DNA of 64,000 bases from Stutzerimonas stutzeri. Its GTDB lineage: Bacteria > Pseudomonadota > Gammaproteobacteria > Pseudomonadales > Pseudomonadaceae. The notes below the pieces were generated by a model that was given only the letters and a program-made list of their open reading frames with translations, did not search any database and was not told the DNA's origin. The stretch is taken from assembly GCF_015291885.1 (NCBI RefSeq), contig NZ_CP036186.1, positions 124,001 to 188,000 of the forward strand, read 5' to 3'. The position numbers and the translations under genes were made by a program. Positions 1 to 9,079 of the stretch are shown here, piece by piece. The stretch's first letter is position 1; every line of letters starts with the position of its first letter.

Positions 1-286
1 GCAGCAGGGTTGGCGCCGTGTCGCCCCAGCGTGCACCCTGATAGCTGCTGATCTGATTGCCATCGGGCACCACGGCAATACGCGGCCCAGCGAGAATCCT
101 GCTGGCGTGCGGGGTATGAATGCGCAGTGCCTGGCGCAACGTGCCCGCGGCCTGGTTCGTCTGGGCCTCGCTGGTCGGCAGCAAAAACACCCGAATCGGC
201 TCGGCCTCGGGCAGTAGCGTGCAGGCCGAAAGCGTGCCGAGCAGCGTTGCCACGGCAAAAGAGCGGATCAGCGCAAGACGGCTCAT
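1..286 (-). CDS. ABC-type transport auxiliary lipoprotein, PqiC-like (3' end outside window)
   Basis: This is the N-terminal 95 residues of an outer-membrane lipoprotein; the gene runs off the left edge. The start MSRLALIRSF is followed by a hydrophobic stretch and the lipobox LSAC, with Cys at about residue 21. It then reads into a segment rich in FLLPTSEAQ and GPRIAVVPDG, typical of the periplasmic lipoproteins that sit last in Mla/Pqi-like operons. Its ATG overlaps the stop of the MCE-domain gene by four bases, so it is the last visible gene of a four-gene operon. Family knowledge suggests it helps the MCE ring pass lipid to or from the outer membrane. The substrate cannot be told from the sequence. 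Confidence 0.85.
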   Translation of the reverse strand, partial: MSRLALIRSFAVATLLGTLSACTLLPEAEPIRVFLLPTSEAQTNQAAGTLRQALRIHTPHASRILAGPRIAVVPDGNQISSYQGARWGDTAPTLL

Positions 287-1221
287 GGGGTGAACTCCTG
301 GATTTTTTCGCGACCGAGCAGGAAGCCGCTCGGGTTGTCCTCAAGGCGCTGGGTGACGCGCCGCAGTGCACCCAGGGTACCGCGCAATTCGTTGATCGCC
401 GGGCCCAGCTCGATGAAGCCCTGCAGGCCGTTGTTCAGGGCGCCCTGATTGCTTGCCAGCAGCTCGTCCAGGCGCGAAGTGGCCCGCTCCAGGGCGGCCA
501 TCGACTCGCTGGCGCTGGTCAACACTTGACGACCTTCTCCGTCCAACAGGCCGTTGGCATTTCGCGTTAGAAGGCTGATTTCCTCCAGTGCTTTGTTGGT
601 CTGCTGGCCTAGCTGACCGAGTTGGGTGAGGGCCTGGCTAAGATCACCACGTTGCTCGGCAAGTACGCTGGTGGCCTGCTCTAGGTTGGCCAGCGTGCGG
701 CTGATGTGTCCGGCATTGTCCTCTGAGAGCATCAGGTTAGCGCTGCGCAGCAGATTGTTGATGTTGGTCATCAGGTCTTCGCCGTTCTCCAGTAGCGCGC
801 TCAGCGGCGACGGGTCCGCGACGATCAGCGGTGGCTCGCCGCGCTTGCCTTCCAGTGGCGGACTCTGCGGAGTGCCGCTGTGCAGCTGGATGATCATGCT
901 GCCGGTGATGTTGGCCAGAGCCAGGCGGGCGCGGGTGTCCTGCTTGATTGGGGTGCCGGAATAGATGCGAATGCGTGCACGCACCTTGCGCGGGTCGTCC
1001 GGTTCGAGCCATAGCGCCTCGACGTCACCGACCTTGATACCGCTGTACTCCACCGCGCTGCCGTTGGACAGACCGCTGACCGCCCGATTGAAGCTGATTT
1101 CGTAATAGTTGTACTCGCGATCCATGCTCGACTTGCCCAGCCAGAGGGCGAACAGCAAGGCGCCACCGACCGCCAGTACGGTGAACAGACCGATCAGCAC
1201 GTGATGGGCACGGGTTTCCAT
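283..1221 (-). CDS. MlaD family protein (MCE domain), periplasmic substrate-binding subunit
   Basis: The 312-residue protein has one N-terminal membrane anchor (about residues 7-29, HVLIGLFTVLAVGGALLFAL). An MCE domain follows at about residues 40-120 (ISFNRAVSGLSNGSAVEYSG, then GDVEALWLEPDDP). The rest is a long, helix-rich, Gln/Leu-rich C-terminal half that probably forms the coiled tunnel of MCE hexamers. It is longer than the short MlaD (about 180 aa), and more like the PqiB/YebT-linked or Mla-like paralogues found with a lipoprotein partner. It lies two bases from the ATPase gene and overlaps the lipoprotein gene, so the products should act together in inner to outer membrane lipid transport. 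Lipid transport is inferred from family. Confidence 0.9.
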   Translation of the reverse strand: METRAHHVLIGLFTVLAVGGALLFALWLGKSSMDREYNYYEISFNRAVSGLSNGSAVEYSGIKVGDVEALWLEPDDPRKVRARIRIYSGTPIKQDTRARLALANITGSMIIQLHSGTPQSPPLEGKRGEPPLIVADPSPLSALLENGEDLMTNINNLLRSANLMLSEDNAGHISRTLANLEQATSVLAEQRGDLSQALTQLGQLGQQTNKALEEISLLTRNANGLLDGEGRQVLTSASESMAALERATSRLDELLASNQGALNNGLQGFIELGPAINELRGTLGALRRVTQRLEDNPSGFLLGREKIQEFTP

Positions 1222-1223
1222 TT

Positions 1224-2009
1224 TCAGTTCTCCAGCAAGTCGGCGGCTTGTTGCGCCGCCCGGCCACGTGGGCCGTGGAAGTAGTCGCGGATCCAGGCGT
1301 CGTCGGTGGCTTCCACCACCTCCAGGCGATCGGCCACCAGCACGCGCTTGCGCGACAGCACCGCGACCCGGTCGCAGATGGTGTAGAGCGTATCCAGATC
1401 GTGCGTCACCAGAAATACGCTCAGGCCCAGCGCATCGCGCAGGGTCAGGATCAGCTGATCGAAGGCGGCCGCGCCGATGGGGTCGAGGCCGGCAGTGGGC
1501 TCGTCGAGGAACAGTACTTCCGGGTCGAGCGCCAGCGCGCGGGCTAGTGCGGCGCGTTTGACCATGCCGCCGGACAGCTCGTCGGGGTATTTGCAGGCGG
1601 CGTCCGCCGGCAGGCCAGCCAGCGCCAGTTTCAAGCGCGCCAGGTGCTCGGCATCCTTGCGCTCGAGGCCGGCGTGCTCGATCAGCGAGAGGGCAACGTT
1701 CTCCTGCAGATTCAGCGAGGTGAACAGCGCGCCACGCTGGAACAGCACACCGAAGCGCCGCTCCACCTGGGAACGGCGCTCGGCCGACAGCTCCAGCAAA
1801 TTCTCGCCGAATACCGTCACACTGCCGGCATTCGGCCGCCGCAGGCCGACGATGCTGCGCAGCAGCACTGATTTACCGGTCCCCGAGCCGCCGACGACGC
1901 CGAGGATCTCGCCGCGACGAATATCCAGGTCGAGGTTCTCGTGCACGGTCTGGCTGCCAAAGCGATTGACCAGTCCGCGTACCTGTATCAGCGCGTCGTT
2001 GCCCGTCAC
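1224..2009 (-). CDS. ABC transporter ATP-binding protein, MlaF-like
   Basis: The 261-residue ATPase has Walker A (GGSGTGKS, about residues 39-46), the signature LSGGM, and Walker B ending LFLDEPTAGLDP with an H-loop histidine (VTHD). I chose the GTG at 2009 because it overlaps the permease stop (GTGA), gives the family length, and starts just before the conserved LIQVRGLVNRFG strand. It should energise the MlaE-type permease encoded just upstream in transcription order. The order permease, ATPase, MCE protein, lipoprotein matches lipid ABC importers of the Mla type. No defect is visible. Confidence 0.92.
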   Translation of the reverse strand: MTGNDALIQVRGLVNRFGSQTVHENLDLDIRRGEILGVVGGSGTGKSVLLRSIVGLRRPNAGSVTVFGENLLELSAERRSQVERRFGVLFQRGALFTSLNLQENVALSLIEHAGLERKDAEHLARLKLALAGLPADAACKYPDELSGGMVKRAALARALALDPEVLFLDEPTAGLDPIGAAAFDQLILTLRDALGLSVFLVTHDLDTLYTICDRVAVLSRKRVLVADRLEVVEATDDAWIRDYFHGPRGRAAQQAADLLEN

Positions 2010-3154
2010 CAGCCCATCTCCATGAAGAACAGCGCGGCGATGGCATCCAGCAGGATCACCATGAAGATCGCCTGGACCACGCTTGAAGTGGTGTGCTCGC
2101 CAACTGATTGGGCGCTGCCGGTGACCTTGAAGCCTTCCAGGCAACCGATCACCGCGATTACAAAGGCGAACACCGGTGCTTTGGCTAGCCCAACCAGAAA
2201 ATGGCTGACGGCGATGTCGCGCGCCATGATGTTGAAGAACATCGTTGGTGAGATGTCCAGCGCCAGGACGCACACCACCAGCCCGCCAGCGATGCCGCTG
2301 AGCATGCCGACGAAGGTCAGGATCGGCAGCGTGATCAGCATCGCCAGCACTCGCGGCAGCACCAATAGCTCGATGGGGCTCAAACCTAGGGTGCGGATCG
2401 CGTCGATCTCCTCGTTCGATTTCATCGAACCGATCTGCGCAGCGAAGGCGCTGGCGCTGCGCCCGGCAAGCAGAATCGCCGCCAGCAGCACACCGAACTC
2501 GCGCAGGAAGGAAAAGCCCACCAGGTTGACGGTGTAGATGGTCGCGCCGAAGTCGGCGAGCACCGTCGCGCCAAGAAAGGCCACCACCGCGCCGACCAGA
2601 AAAGTCAGCAGCGCGACGATCGGCACCGCGTCCAGCCCGGTCTGCTCGATATGTACGGCCAGTGAGGTCAGCCGCCAGCGCCGCGGCCGCGGCAGCGTCA
2701 GCAGCAACGTCTGCAGGGTCAGGCCAATGAAGCCGAGCAGCGCGCGCTGCTGCTTCCACACCGCCGCGACCGTGCGGCCGATATGCGCCAGCACATAGCC
2801 GAATTCATAACCGCGTGGCGACTCGGCGGCATCCGGTTGGTCCAGGGCGGTGGCGACTGTGCGCAGCAGCGCCAGGCGTTCGGCTGGCAACTGCGGCGCC
2901 CAGGCTTCGATGGCGGCGATCCGCTCGGGGCCCAGCAGCTCCACCAGCAGGCCGGCGCCCGCCGTATCCAGCGCCCCGAGCCCGCTCAGCTCGATCTGGC
3001 TGCGCTCGTCGATCCGCGCCCTGAGCCGCTGCACCTCTCGGCGCAGTGCCGCGTAATGGGCGAGGGTCCAGTCACCGACGATGCGCGCCCGCAACGGCGA
3101 AGCCCCTTGATCGAGGGTCACCGAACCGGGAGACGAGGACAGGGTGGCGCTCAT
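2006..3154 (-). CDS. MlaE family ABC transporter permease with N-terminal STAS-like domain
   Basis: The 382-residue protein has two parts. Residues 1 to about 110 resemble a STAS domain (LSGLGALDTAGAGLLVELLG). The remainder is an MlaE permease with hydrophobic helices and the conserved cytoplasmic loop GSMKSNEEIDAIRTLGLSP. The frame stays open to 3223, but I prefer the ATG at 3154 (MSATLSSSPG) because it begins just before the STAS-like fold; its Shine-Dalgarno is weak. It is the first gene of the four-gene lipid-transport operon. A fused STAS domain on the permease is common in pseudomonads, where the classical Mla system uses a separate MlaB. Confidence 0.88.
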   Translation of the reverse strand: MSATLSSSPGSVTLDQGASPLRARIVGDWTLAHYAALRREVQRLRARIDERSQIELSGLGALDTAGAGLLVELLGPERIAAIEAWAPQLPAERLALLRTVATALDQPDAAESPRGYEFGYVLAHIGRTVAAVWKQQRALLGFIGLTLQTLLLTLPRPRRWRLTSLAVHIEQTGLDAVPIVALLTFLVGAVVAFLGATVLADFGATIYTVNLVGFSFLREFGVLLAAILLAGRSASAFAAQIGSMKSNEEIDAIRTLGLSPIELLVLPRVLAMLITLPILTFVGMLSGIAGGLVVCVLALDISPTMFFNIMARDIAVSHFLVGLAKAPVFAFVIAVIGCLEGFKVTGSAQSVGEHTTSSVVQAIFMVILLDAIAALFFMEMGW

Positions 3155-3322
3155 CTTCTGCAAACGGGTGCCTATGTCGGGCGATGGAGTCCTGATTGAT
3201 GCTAGCAGGGTTCCGCCTGGCAAGACAGGAGAAGGTCACCTGCGCGTCGCAGCTGGCCCACCGGCGACAGGCGACGGTGCCCAGGGCCGGGCCATGGGCG
3301 GCATTAGTAAAAGGCTGCCTCG

Positions 3323-4459
3323 TCAAAGCGCGCCGTTGCGCTCGAGCCGGTACGTGCTGATAGCCTCGTACACAGCTTTGCGCAGGCGGTTGATGCCGCC
3401 AATGGGACGATGCTCCGGCAACGCGTGCCAGGGGTTGAAGCTGAGGTTGTCGCAAGCGAGGTTCTGTTCTGGGCTGTCGAAGTCCTGCGGCGGCAGGCGG
3501 ATGTCGGCGACTGTCTCGAACGGCGCTATGGCTTCGTCCCACTCGATGCTGGTGTCCTCAATGGGCATGTAGTGCTCGGCGTTCTGCCGCTGCACCTGCA
3601 GGGCGAAGCAGGCGGGCGCGCGGTCGAGGGACAGCTGCTGGTAGAGCGCACTGCGCAGGAAGTTCGGCAGGTCGCGGTTCTGCTCGGGCAACTGGTAGGT
3701 CGGGCAGTTTTCCGGCGTCGGGATGACCCGGTACTTGATGTTGTGCGAGCCGAGCTTGTACGGCGCAACCGAGCTGTAGGTGGTGGCCACCGGGCTCTCG
3801 GGCGCGGGCGCCAGGGTCTGCAGCGCGATGAACAGATGGCGCAGCTCCCAGCTGCGCGGATCGATGCTCGGGAAGAACGCCAGCGCCTTCTTGCCCTGCG
3901 CCTGGGCGGCGAAGTTGCTGCGGTATTCGGCAACGTCACGGACGAAGAACACCGGGTGGTTGAACATCACGAAGTCCTGCTCGCCGGCGTGGCGCGGGTC
4001 ACGCGTGAGCTTTTCCCCTGGCACGTCGAGTAACTTGATTGCCATGCCGCGGGCGTCTTTGATGCGATCGAACTGCGGGTAGGCGTTGCCGTTGGATAGC
4101 CGCACCCAGGACTGCCAGGTCTTGCCCGGCTCGCTGAACACGCCCTGACGCAACGCTGGATCCAGGTCGGCGCGTACGCTGACTTCGGCGCGTACGCAGC
4201 CGTGGGCCTTTGCATGGGCGTCGCGCAGCACGCGGGTGTTCTCGCTGTGCTGTTCGACCACGGCAATGGCGTCGGCGATGATCGCCTGGGTGTCGGCCGC
4301 TTCGCTCGGCGCGATGACCTCTTCGCCGGAGACAGGGCCACGATGGGTGAGGTGAAAGTGCACGGCGGCAATCGCCCAGCCGGCCAGGCCCAGGGCGGTG
4401 ACGGCAAGCAGCAGTCGGCCCAGCAGGCGACCGATCCAGAGCCAGAGTCTTGTAAGCAT
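3323..4459 (-). CDS. catalase family protein (peroxidase-like), membrane-anchored
   Basis: The 378-residue protein starts with a hydrophobic helix (about residues 8-30, WIGRLLGRLLLAVTALGLAG), followed by a minimal catalase-like core. Core features include GCVRAEVSVRADLDPALRQG, WVRLSNGNA and DARGMAIKLLDVPGEK, which resemble the distal-side and NADPH-independent catalase-related family. It is shorter than typical catalases (about 480 aa) and probably acts in or facing the periplasm. It lies 27 bases after the large c-type cytochrome gene on the same strand. The two genes commonly occur as a pair, so a joint role in peroxide handling is likely but unproven. Heme ligation was not checked residue by residue. 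Confidence 0.85.
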   Translation of the reverse strand: MLTRLWLWIGRLLGRLLLAVTALGLAGWAIAAVHFHLTHRGPVSGEEVIAPSEAADTQAIIADAIAVVEQHSENTRVLRDAHAKAHGCVRAEVSVRADLDPALRQGVFSEPGKTWQSWVRLSNGNAYPQFDRIKDARGMAIKLLDVPGEKLTRDPRHAGEQDFVMFNHPVFFVRDVAEYRSNFAAQAQGKKALAFFPSIDPRSWELRHLFIALQTLAPAPESPVATTYSSVAPYKLGSHNIKYRVIPTPENCPTYQLPEQNRDLPNFLRSALYQQLSLDRAPACFALQVQRQNAEHYMPIEDTSIEWDEAIAPFETVADIRLPPQDFDSPEQNLACDNLSFNPWHALPEHRPIGGINRLRKAVYEAISTYRLERNGAL

Positions 4460-4486
4460 GGGGCAGATCCTTGTGCGAAGGGCAGG

Positions 4487-6358
4487 TCAGGGGCAGCTTG
4501 GGCCGGGGTTGTGGGGGCGAGCTGGCAGCTCCTCGAGGCGCGGTTCGAAGTGGGGGTCGCCGAGCACCTTGAGGTACTCGACCAGTGCCCAGCGTTCGTG
4601 TGGCGCCAGTGCCCGGCCGATCACGCCATTGCCGCGACAGCCGGCGCGGAATTCATGGCCGCGGTTGCTGTTGCCGGTGATTGCGGTATCCAGCAGAAAG
4701 CCACCGTCGAAGCGCTCGGTGCGAATGCCCAAGTGCCGCGGGTCGTACTCGCGGCTGCCCACCCAGAACTGCGTCTGCCGTTCGGCCACCGGTGACAGCA
4801 GCTGGAACAGCGTCGGCACCGAGCCGTTGTGCAGGAACGGCGGCGTCGCCCAGATGCCGTCCAGCGGACGTGCCTTATAGCCGCGCAGTTCCTGCACGCC
4901 AATCGGCAGGCCGAAGCCGTCGAACGTCGCGCGCTCGGCCTCGTCGATGCCAGCGTCACGGTAGGCTCGCTCCTCGACATAGGCGGTGATATAGGCCAGC
5001 CCCTTGGAGCTGGACAGGCTGGCGAGATCGAGCGGGCCGGATGACGCGCCATACAGCTGCACGTCCAGACGATCCAGCTCGTGCTGGGTCCAGCCCAGGC
5101 GGGTCAGGTCGAAGCGGTGGTCGGCAATATTGTCGGCTGTGGTCGGATCGGTACCGACGAAAGAGGTGGGGATCACCTTCATGTGCCACTCGGGGTCGCG
5201 TTCGGCAGCGAAACGCTTGTCGACTGGCTTCGGCCTGGCGTCGTGGCAATGCGCACAGTTTTCCTTGTACAGCGCGCGACCGAGGCTGGCCTGCTGGAGA
5301 TCGATCGCGCCCAGCACGTCTTCGGGCCAGCGAGGCGGGGCCAGCTGCATGAGCGTGGTTTCCAGCCTGTGCAGGTCGCGTACGCGAACGCCCGATGCGT
5401 AGCGCTCGGCTTCGGCGATGGGCTGGCCGTTCTCGTGCAGCAGCCGCAGCGTGGCGCCAACACCCAGCGCCTCGCCGATATTGCGCGCCATCGGTTGCAT
5501 GGCCGAGCCGTTCCACTGCACCCAGTCGAACTTCCAGATATCCCACAGATGCGGGTAGCTCACCGGCGCGTTGGCCACGCGGTAGTTCGCCGGATCGATG
5601 GCATCGCCGAACACGCTGTTGGCGATGCGACCGAACGCATCGGTACGGCCGAAGCCTTCTTCGGTGGGGTAGAGCCCGCGGTGCCAGTCGTTGTAGGCGG
5701 TGCCGAGCAGACGGTCGAGCACCTGCTTGAAGTCGTGGCGCAACTGCGCGCGGTCCTGCTCGTAACGCTCGCCCAGCACCTGCTCGGCGAAGCGACGGAA
5801 CTTGAGCGGGTTGTAATAGGTGAAGGCCATGCTCATGCCCAGCGCCTGGCCAAAGGCGCCACCGCGCAGGGTCGGCACGGTGGAGGCCAGCGAATGCATC
5901 GCCGCACCGCCGTCGATGCGGATGGCCTGACCTCTGTAGCGCAGCTCGCCGGTGTGGCAGGCCGCGCAGGTCACATCCAGATAGGCGCGACCGGTCTCAT
6001 CATCCTCGTGGCGGGCAAAGCCGACTGGCAGGTTGCCGGGGTTCAGCGCGGTGGCTTTTTGCGCGGGATCGACCAGAAAGCCGAAGCGCGCGAGGTAGTC
6101 GGGCGTGGCGAACTTTTCCCGGCTGAAGGGCAGTTCCAGCGCACGGAACCAGTCGTACTCCAGCCCCTTAACCTGAGTGCCTTGCGGCGTGTAGTAATAG
6201 GTCTGCCGCTGCGTGGCGTTCCACTGCTCCAGATAATGCAGCGCCTCAGGCGCTTCGTATTCTGGAAGGTTCGGGTAGGCCACAAAATACAGCCCGACCC
6301 CCACGGCCAGCACGGCCAACAACAAGACAGCCCTCAGGGCTCGGCGCAGTAATCGCAT
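4487..6358 (-). CDS. di-heme c-type cytochrome, peroxidase-like
   Basis: The 623-residue protein has an N-terminal signal anchor (MRLLRRALRAVLLLAVLAVG) and two clear heme c motifs, CAACH in the first third (about residue 133) and CAHCH about two thirds along. Near the C-terminus GIWATPPFLHNGSVPTL resembles the distal Met/His loop of di-heme peroxidases. Length and motifs fit the large di-heme cytochrome c peroxidase-like family that accompanies catalase-related proteins. It should be exported and matured by the cytochrome c system and act in the periplasm, transferring electrons to peroxide or another acceptor. It is first in a two-gene operon with the catalase-like gene. Confidence 0.88.
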   Translation of the reverse strand: MRLLRRALRAVLLLAVLAVGVGLYFVAYPNLPEYEAPEALHYLEQWNATQRQTYYYTPQGTQVKGLEYDWFRALELPFSREKFATPDYLARFGFLVDPAQKATALNPGNLPVGFARHEDDETGRAYLDVTCAACHTGELRYRGQAIRIDGGAAMHSLASTVPTLRGGAFGQALGMSMAFTYYNPLKFRRFAEQVLGERYEQDRAQLRHDFKQVLDRLLGTAYNDWHRGLYPTEEGFGRTDAFGRIANSVFGDAIDPANYRVANAPVSYPHLWDIWKFDWVQWNGSAMQPMARNIGEALGVGATLRLLHENGQPIAEAERYASGVRVRDLHRLETTLMQLAPPRWPEDVLGAIDLQQASLGRALYKENCAHCHDARPKPVDKRFAAERDPEWHMKVIPTSFVGTDPTTADNIADHRFDLTRLGWTQHELDRLDVQLYGASSGPLDLASLSSSKGLAYITAYVEERAYRDAGIDEAERATFDGFGLPIGVQELRGYKARPLDGIWATPPFLHNGSVPTLFQLLSPVAERQTQFWVGSREYDPRHLGIRTERFDGGFLLDTAITGNSNRGHEFRAGCRGNGVIGRALAPHERWALVEYLKVLGDPHFEPRLEELPARPHNPGPSCP

Positions 6359-6474
6359 CGGTACATCCTTGTAGCGTCATGGCGAGTGCGCGTTTATCGC
6401 AGGGTTGTGGGGTGATGGCAATAAGATGTCGTTGCTTTTGCGGTGACAGTAAGGGTGAATGCGTGCTCGGACAG

Positions 6475-6906
6475 TTATTCAATGTCAAGCAAACTTCCCT
6501 TCACGGAGGCTGAGATGCATGAGATATAAGTTAAGTAGTTAGAATTTTTCTTAACTAATATGCCGTGCTCGGGTATTTGGACATCAGCCACTCTGTTAAT
6601 TCTGGATGTAACCGTATACGAATAGGCGCCATTGGTGAACGTGACAGAGTTACTCAGTTCGCTGCCGGTCGTGTTACCTATTGATATGTCAACCTCATCC
6701 ACTAGTCTATTTAATTCAAGCTCGGGTGTGCGACCAGGATGCCCAAATTTATAGCTGATCGTATTGTTCTGTTTATATAGCTCTAGGGTTTTATCGGATT
6801 TCGATTTGCAGTAGAAAAATGGTGGTAGACGTTCCGTTGCTGCTGTAAGTGGAACAGTCAGCACCACGATAATAATATAGGTGATGGCGTGTATGAATCT
6901 AATCAT
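6475..6906 (-). CDS. hypothetical secreted protein
   Basis: I do not recognise the family. The 143-residue product starts with MIRFIHAITYIIIVVLTVPL, a good Sec signal peptide with a likely cut near TAA-TERL. The mature part is small, has two well-spaced Cys (FYCKSKSD and TYISCISAS) that could form a disulfide, and looks beta-rich. Codon use is more AT-rich than the flanking core genes, so it marks the left edge of the accessory region. It is followed by a gene split by an IS element. A role as a periplasmic immunity protein is possible given the T6SS-like relics nearby, but that is only a guess from context. Confidence 0.55.
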   Translation of the reverse strand: MIRFIHAITYIIIVVLTVPLTAATERLPPFFYCKSKSDKTLELYKQNNTISYKFGHPGRTPELELNRLVDEVDISIGNTTGSELSNSVTFTNGAYSYTVTSRINRVADVQIPEHGILVKKNSNYLTYISCISASVKGSLLDIE

Positions 6907-6942
6907 GAATAATGGGTGGGGTGCATCAGACGGTGAGAAAGT

Positions 6943-7416
6943 TTAGTTGTTCTTAATAGCTTGCAATAGCTCTGTAGCTGTCAGGCGCTTCAGTGAATGT
7001 GCTATAGGGTCCGTTTCCACATCCAGCGTTGATGCTGTAGCACCATCGGCGTCATACACCAAATAAGCGTTACCGATGGTCACTACATAAGTTTTCCCGG
7101 CTACTGACGCTATGGTTTTCGGAGTAGCAGACATTAGATCTTCGATCGAGTCGTAGCGCAGCGCAACAAGCACATTGCCTAGCTTGCCGAGGGGTGCTAC
7201 AGCGGCTTCAGCAGGCTCGGCCATAACAGATTGTAGGGACACTCTATTAGATTCTTGAATCCAGGCGTCTGTGTAACGGAAAGCTGTATCATGGTAATCG
7301 CTCGATAATATTTTTTTAAGGTTGCAAACAGCTTTTCGAATGGAGACAGCATTCTGCCCGTTGCGAATATTGCTGTATATGCAGTCGATAAGAGGGATAT
7401 TATCTTTGACTTTTAG
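6943..7416 (-). pseudogene. 3' part of unknown gene disrupted by IS5-family insertion
   Basis: The C-terminal 157 residues (from KVKDNIPL to LLQAIKNN) of a protein whose gene is cut by the IS at 7417. Removing the IS and one TTAG copy joins this frame without a shift to the fragment at 8609-8969 (junction APSFCL then KVKDN), giving a 276-residue reading frame. That shows a recent, simple insertion. The mature part includes VAGKTYVVTIGNAYLVYDADG. The family is not recognised. The apparent longer open frame that runs on to 7539 is an artefact that reads into the IS. Confidence 0.7.
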
Positions 7417-8608
7417 GGAAACTCTGAAGAAGACTTCCTGATTTGGCAAAATAGCCCGACCCCACCCGCCGAGTTCCCCGATGAAGCAGATGACCTTCGC
7501 CGACGCCGAGTATGCCGGCAAGCGCAAGCAGACCCGCAAGGAGTTGTTCCTGATCGAGATGGATCAGGTCGTGCCGTGGAAAGGGTTGATCGCCTTGATC
7601 GAGCCCCATTACCCCAAGGGTGAAGGTGGCCGTCCGGCCTACCCGCTGATGGCGATGCTGCGCGTACATCTGCTGCAGAACTGGTTTGGCTACAGCGACC
7701 CGGCCATGGAGGAGGCGCTGTACGAGACTACGATCCTTCGCCAGTTTGCCGGGCTGAATCTGGAGCGCATCCCTGACGAAACGACCATTCTCAACTTCCG
7801 GCGGTTGCTGGAGAAACATGAGCTGGCGGCTGGCATCCTGGCTGTGATCAACGGCTACCTGGGTGACCGCGGCCTGTCGCTGCGCCAAGGCACGATCGTC
7901 GACGCCACGCTGATTAGCGCGCCGAGCTCCACCAAGAACAAGGACGGCAAACGCGACCCGGAGATGCATCAGACCAAGAAGGGCAACCAGTATTACTTCG
8001 GGGCCAAGGCACACATTGGTGTCGACGATGAGTCGGGCTTGGTGCACAGCGTCGTGGTCACCGCGGCCAACGTGGCGGATGTCACGCAGGTCGACAAATT
8101 GCTGCATGGCGATGAGAACGTAGTCTGTGCCGATGCCGGTTACACCGGCGTGGAAAAGCGTCCTGAACATGAAGGCCGCCCGGTGATCTGGCAGGTTGCG
8201 GCACGGCGCAGCACCTACAAGAAGCTCGATAAGCGCAGCGCGCTGTACAAAGCCAAGCGCAAGATCGAGAAGGCCAAGGCCCAGGTGCGCGCGAAGGTCG
8301 AACATCCGTTCCGAGTGATCAAGCGCCAGTTCGACTACACCAAGGTGCGCTTCCGGGGCCTGGCGAAAAATACGGCGCAGATGGTCACGCTGTTTGCTCT
8401 GTCGAATCTGTGGATGGCCCGCCGATATTTACTGACGAATGCAGGAGAGGTGCGTCTGTAATGCAGGAAATGGCTGCTGCGAGGCGCTCGCAGCGTTTAA
8501 AACACAGCAGAAGACAGACGATCTGATCGTTTTTTGATCGTCTTCTGCTTTTGAAAAATCAGCGGAGCCTGAAGTCAGCAAAAAATGGGCGACTATTTCA
8601 GAGCATCC
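7417..8608 (+). mobile_element. IS5-family insertion sequence, copy 1 (complete)
   Basis: The element is 1192 bp. The left end GGAAACTCTGAAGAAGAC and the inverted right end (read from the minus strand) GGATGCTCTGAAATAGTC are imperfect inverted repeats sharing CTCTGAA. It is flanked by a TTAG duplication at 7413-7416 and 8609-8612, fitting the 4-bp YTAR target used by the IS5 subgroup. It contains one transposase gene. A second copy in opposite orientation lies at 9701-10891. The insertion splits an unknown minus-strand gene. Confidence 0.92.
7481..8461 (+). CDS. IS5 family transposase (copy 1)
   Basis: The 326-residue DDE transposase has the N-terminal MKQMTFADAEYAGKRKQTRK, the first catalytic Asp region (GTIVDATLI), the second (VVCADAGYTGVEKRP) and the C-terminal Glu region (KVEHPFRVIKRQF), plus the DUF772-like helical region GRPAYPLMAMLRVHLLQNWFG. 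It is full length and has no internal stop, so it could be active. It differs from the copy at 9846-10826 in a small number of residues, for example LISAPSS against LIHAPSS and FGAKAHIGVDDE against FGMKAHIGADAE, so the two insertions are not a very recent duplication of one another. Confidence 0.95.
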   Translation: MKQMTFADAEYAGKRKQTRKELFLIEMDQVVPWKGLIALIEPHYPKGEGGRPAYPLMAMLRVHLLQNWFGYSDPAMEEALYETTILRQFAGLNLERIPDETTILNFRRLLEKHELAAGILAVINGYLGDRGLSLRQGTIVDATLISAPSSTKNKDGKRDPEMHQTKKGNQYYFGAKAHIGVDDESGLVHSVVVTAANVADVTQVDKLLHGDENVVCADAGYTGVEKRPEHEGRPVIWQVAARRSTYKKLDKRSALYKAKRKIEKAKAQVRAKVEHPFRVIKRQFDYTKVRFRGLAKNTAQMVTLFALSNLWMARRYLLTNAGEVRL

Positions 8609-8969
8609 TTAGGCAAAAACTTGGCGCTTTTTCACTTGGCAATTCAACTCGATTTCGCAAAACACTTAACCTCAACATTTGCGGAGCGCTAGTCGCCTGC
8701 TTGCCCAGAAACCGCCTAACTTTCCTGATCTCTCTTTCAAAATTTTTGAGGCTACCAGCACAAAATTTCCAAAGCCGAGATGCTGATTTTTTATATCCCG
8801 ATTTGGGAACATTTGATCGCCCTGGGGGAGGAAAATCGCTTACCATCGCTCTCTGTGCCGTTACGAAATTCATTGGAAGCCACATGGACTGCAGCGAGGG
8901 GTAAATGAGAGGACAGGGTAGGGTTTGTGCTACCGCCATAAATGGCGTCCACACAACCGACAGCGCCAC
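8609..8969 (-). pseudogene. 5' part of unknown gene disrupted by IS5-family insertion
   Basis: The N-terminal part of the gene whose 3' half lies at 6943-7416. The likely start is the GTG at 8969 with GGGAG about 13 bases upstream, giving a short hydrophobic N-terminus (VALSVVWTPFMAVAQ) with a possible AVA-Q signal peptidase site. The frame runs to APSFCL at the IS edge and continues in frame past the IS once it is removed. The start is less certain than the junction, because no conserved domain anchors the N-terminus. Confidence 0.55.
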
Positions 8970-9079
8970 AGTCGTTTCACTCCCTCATGCTGCCTACCGT
9001 CCTGCTCAGGGCAAGCCCCGAGACCCCAACGCGTGACGCGACTGGCTGCAAGTACGCTTACTAAGTCGATTAACAGCCT

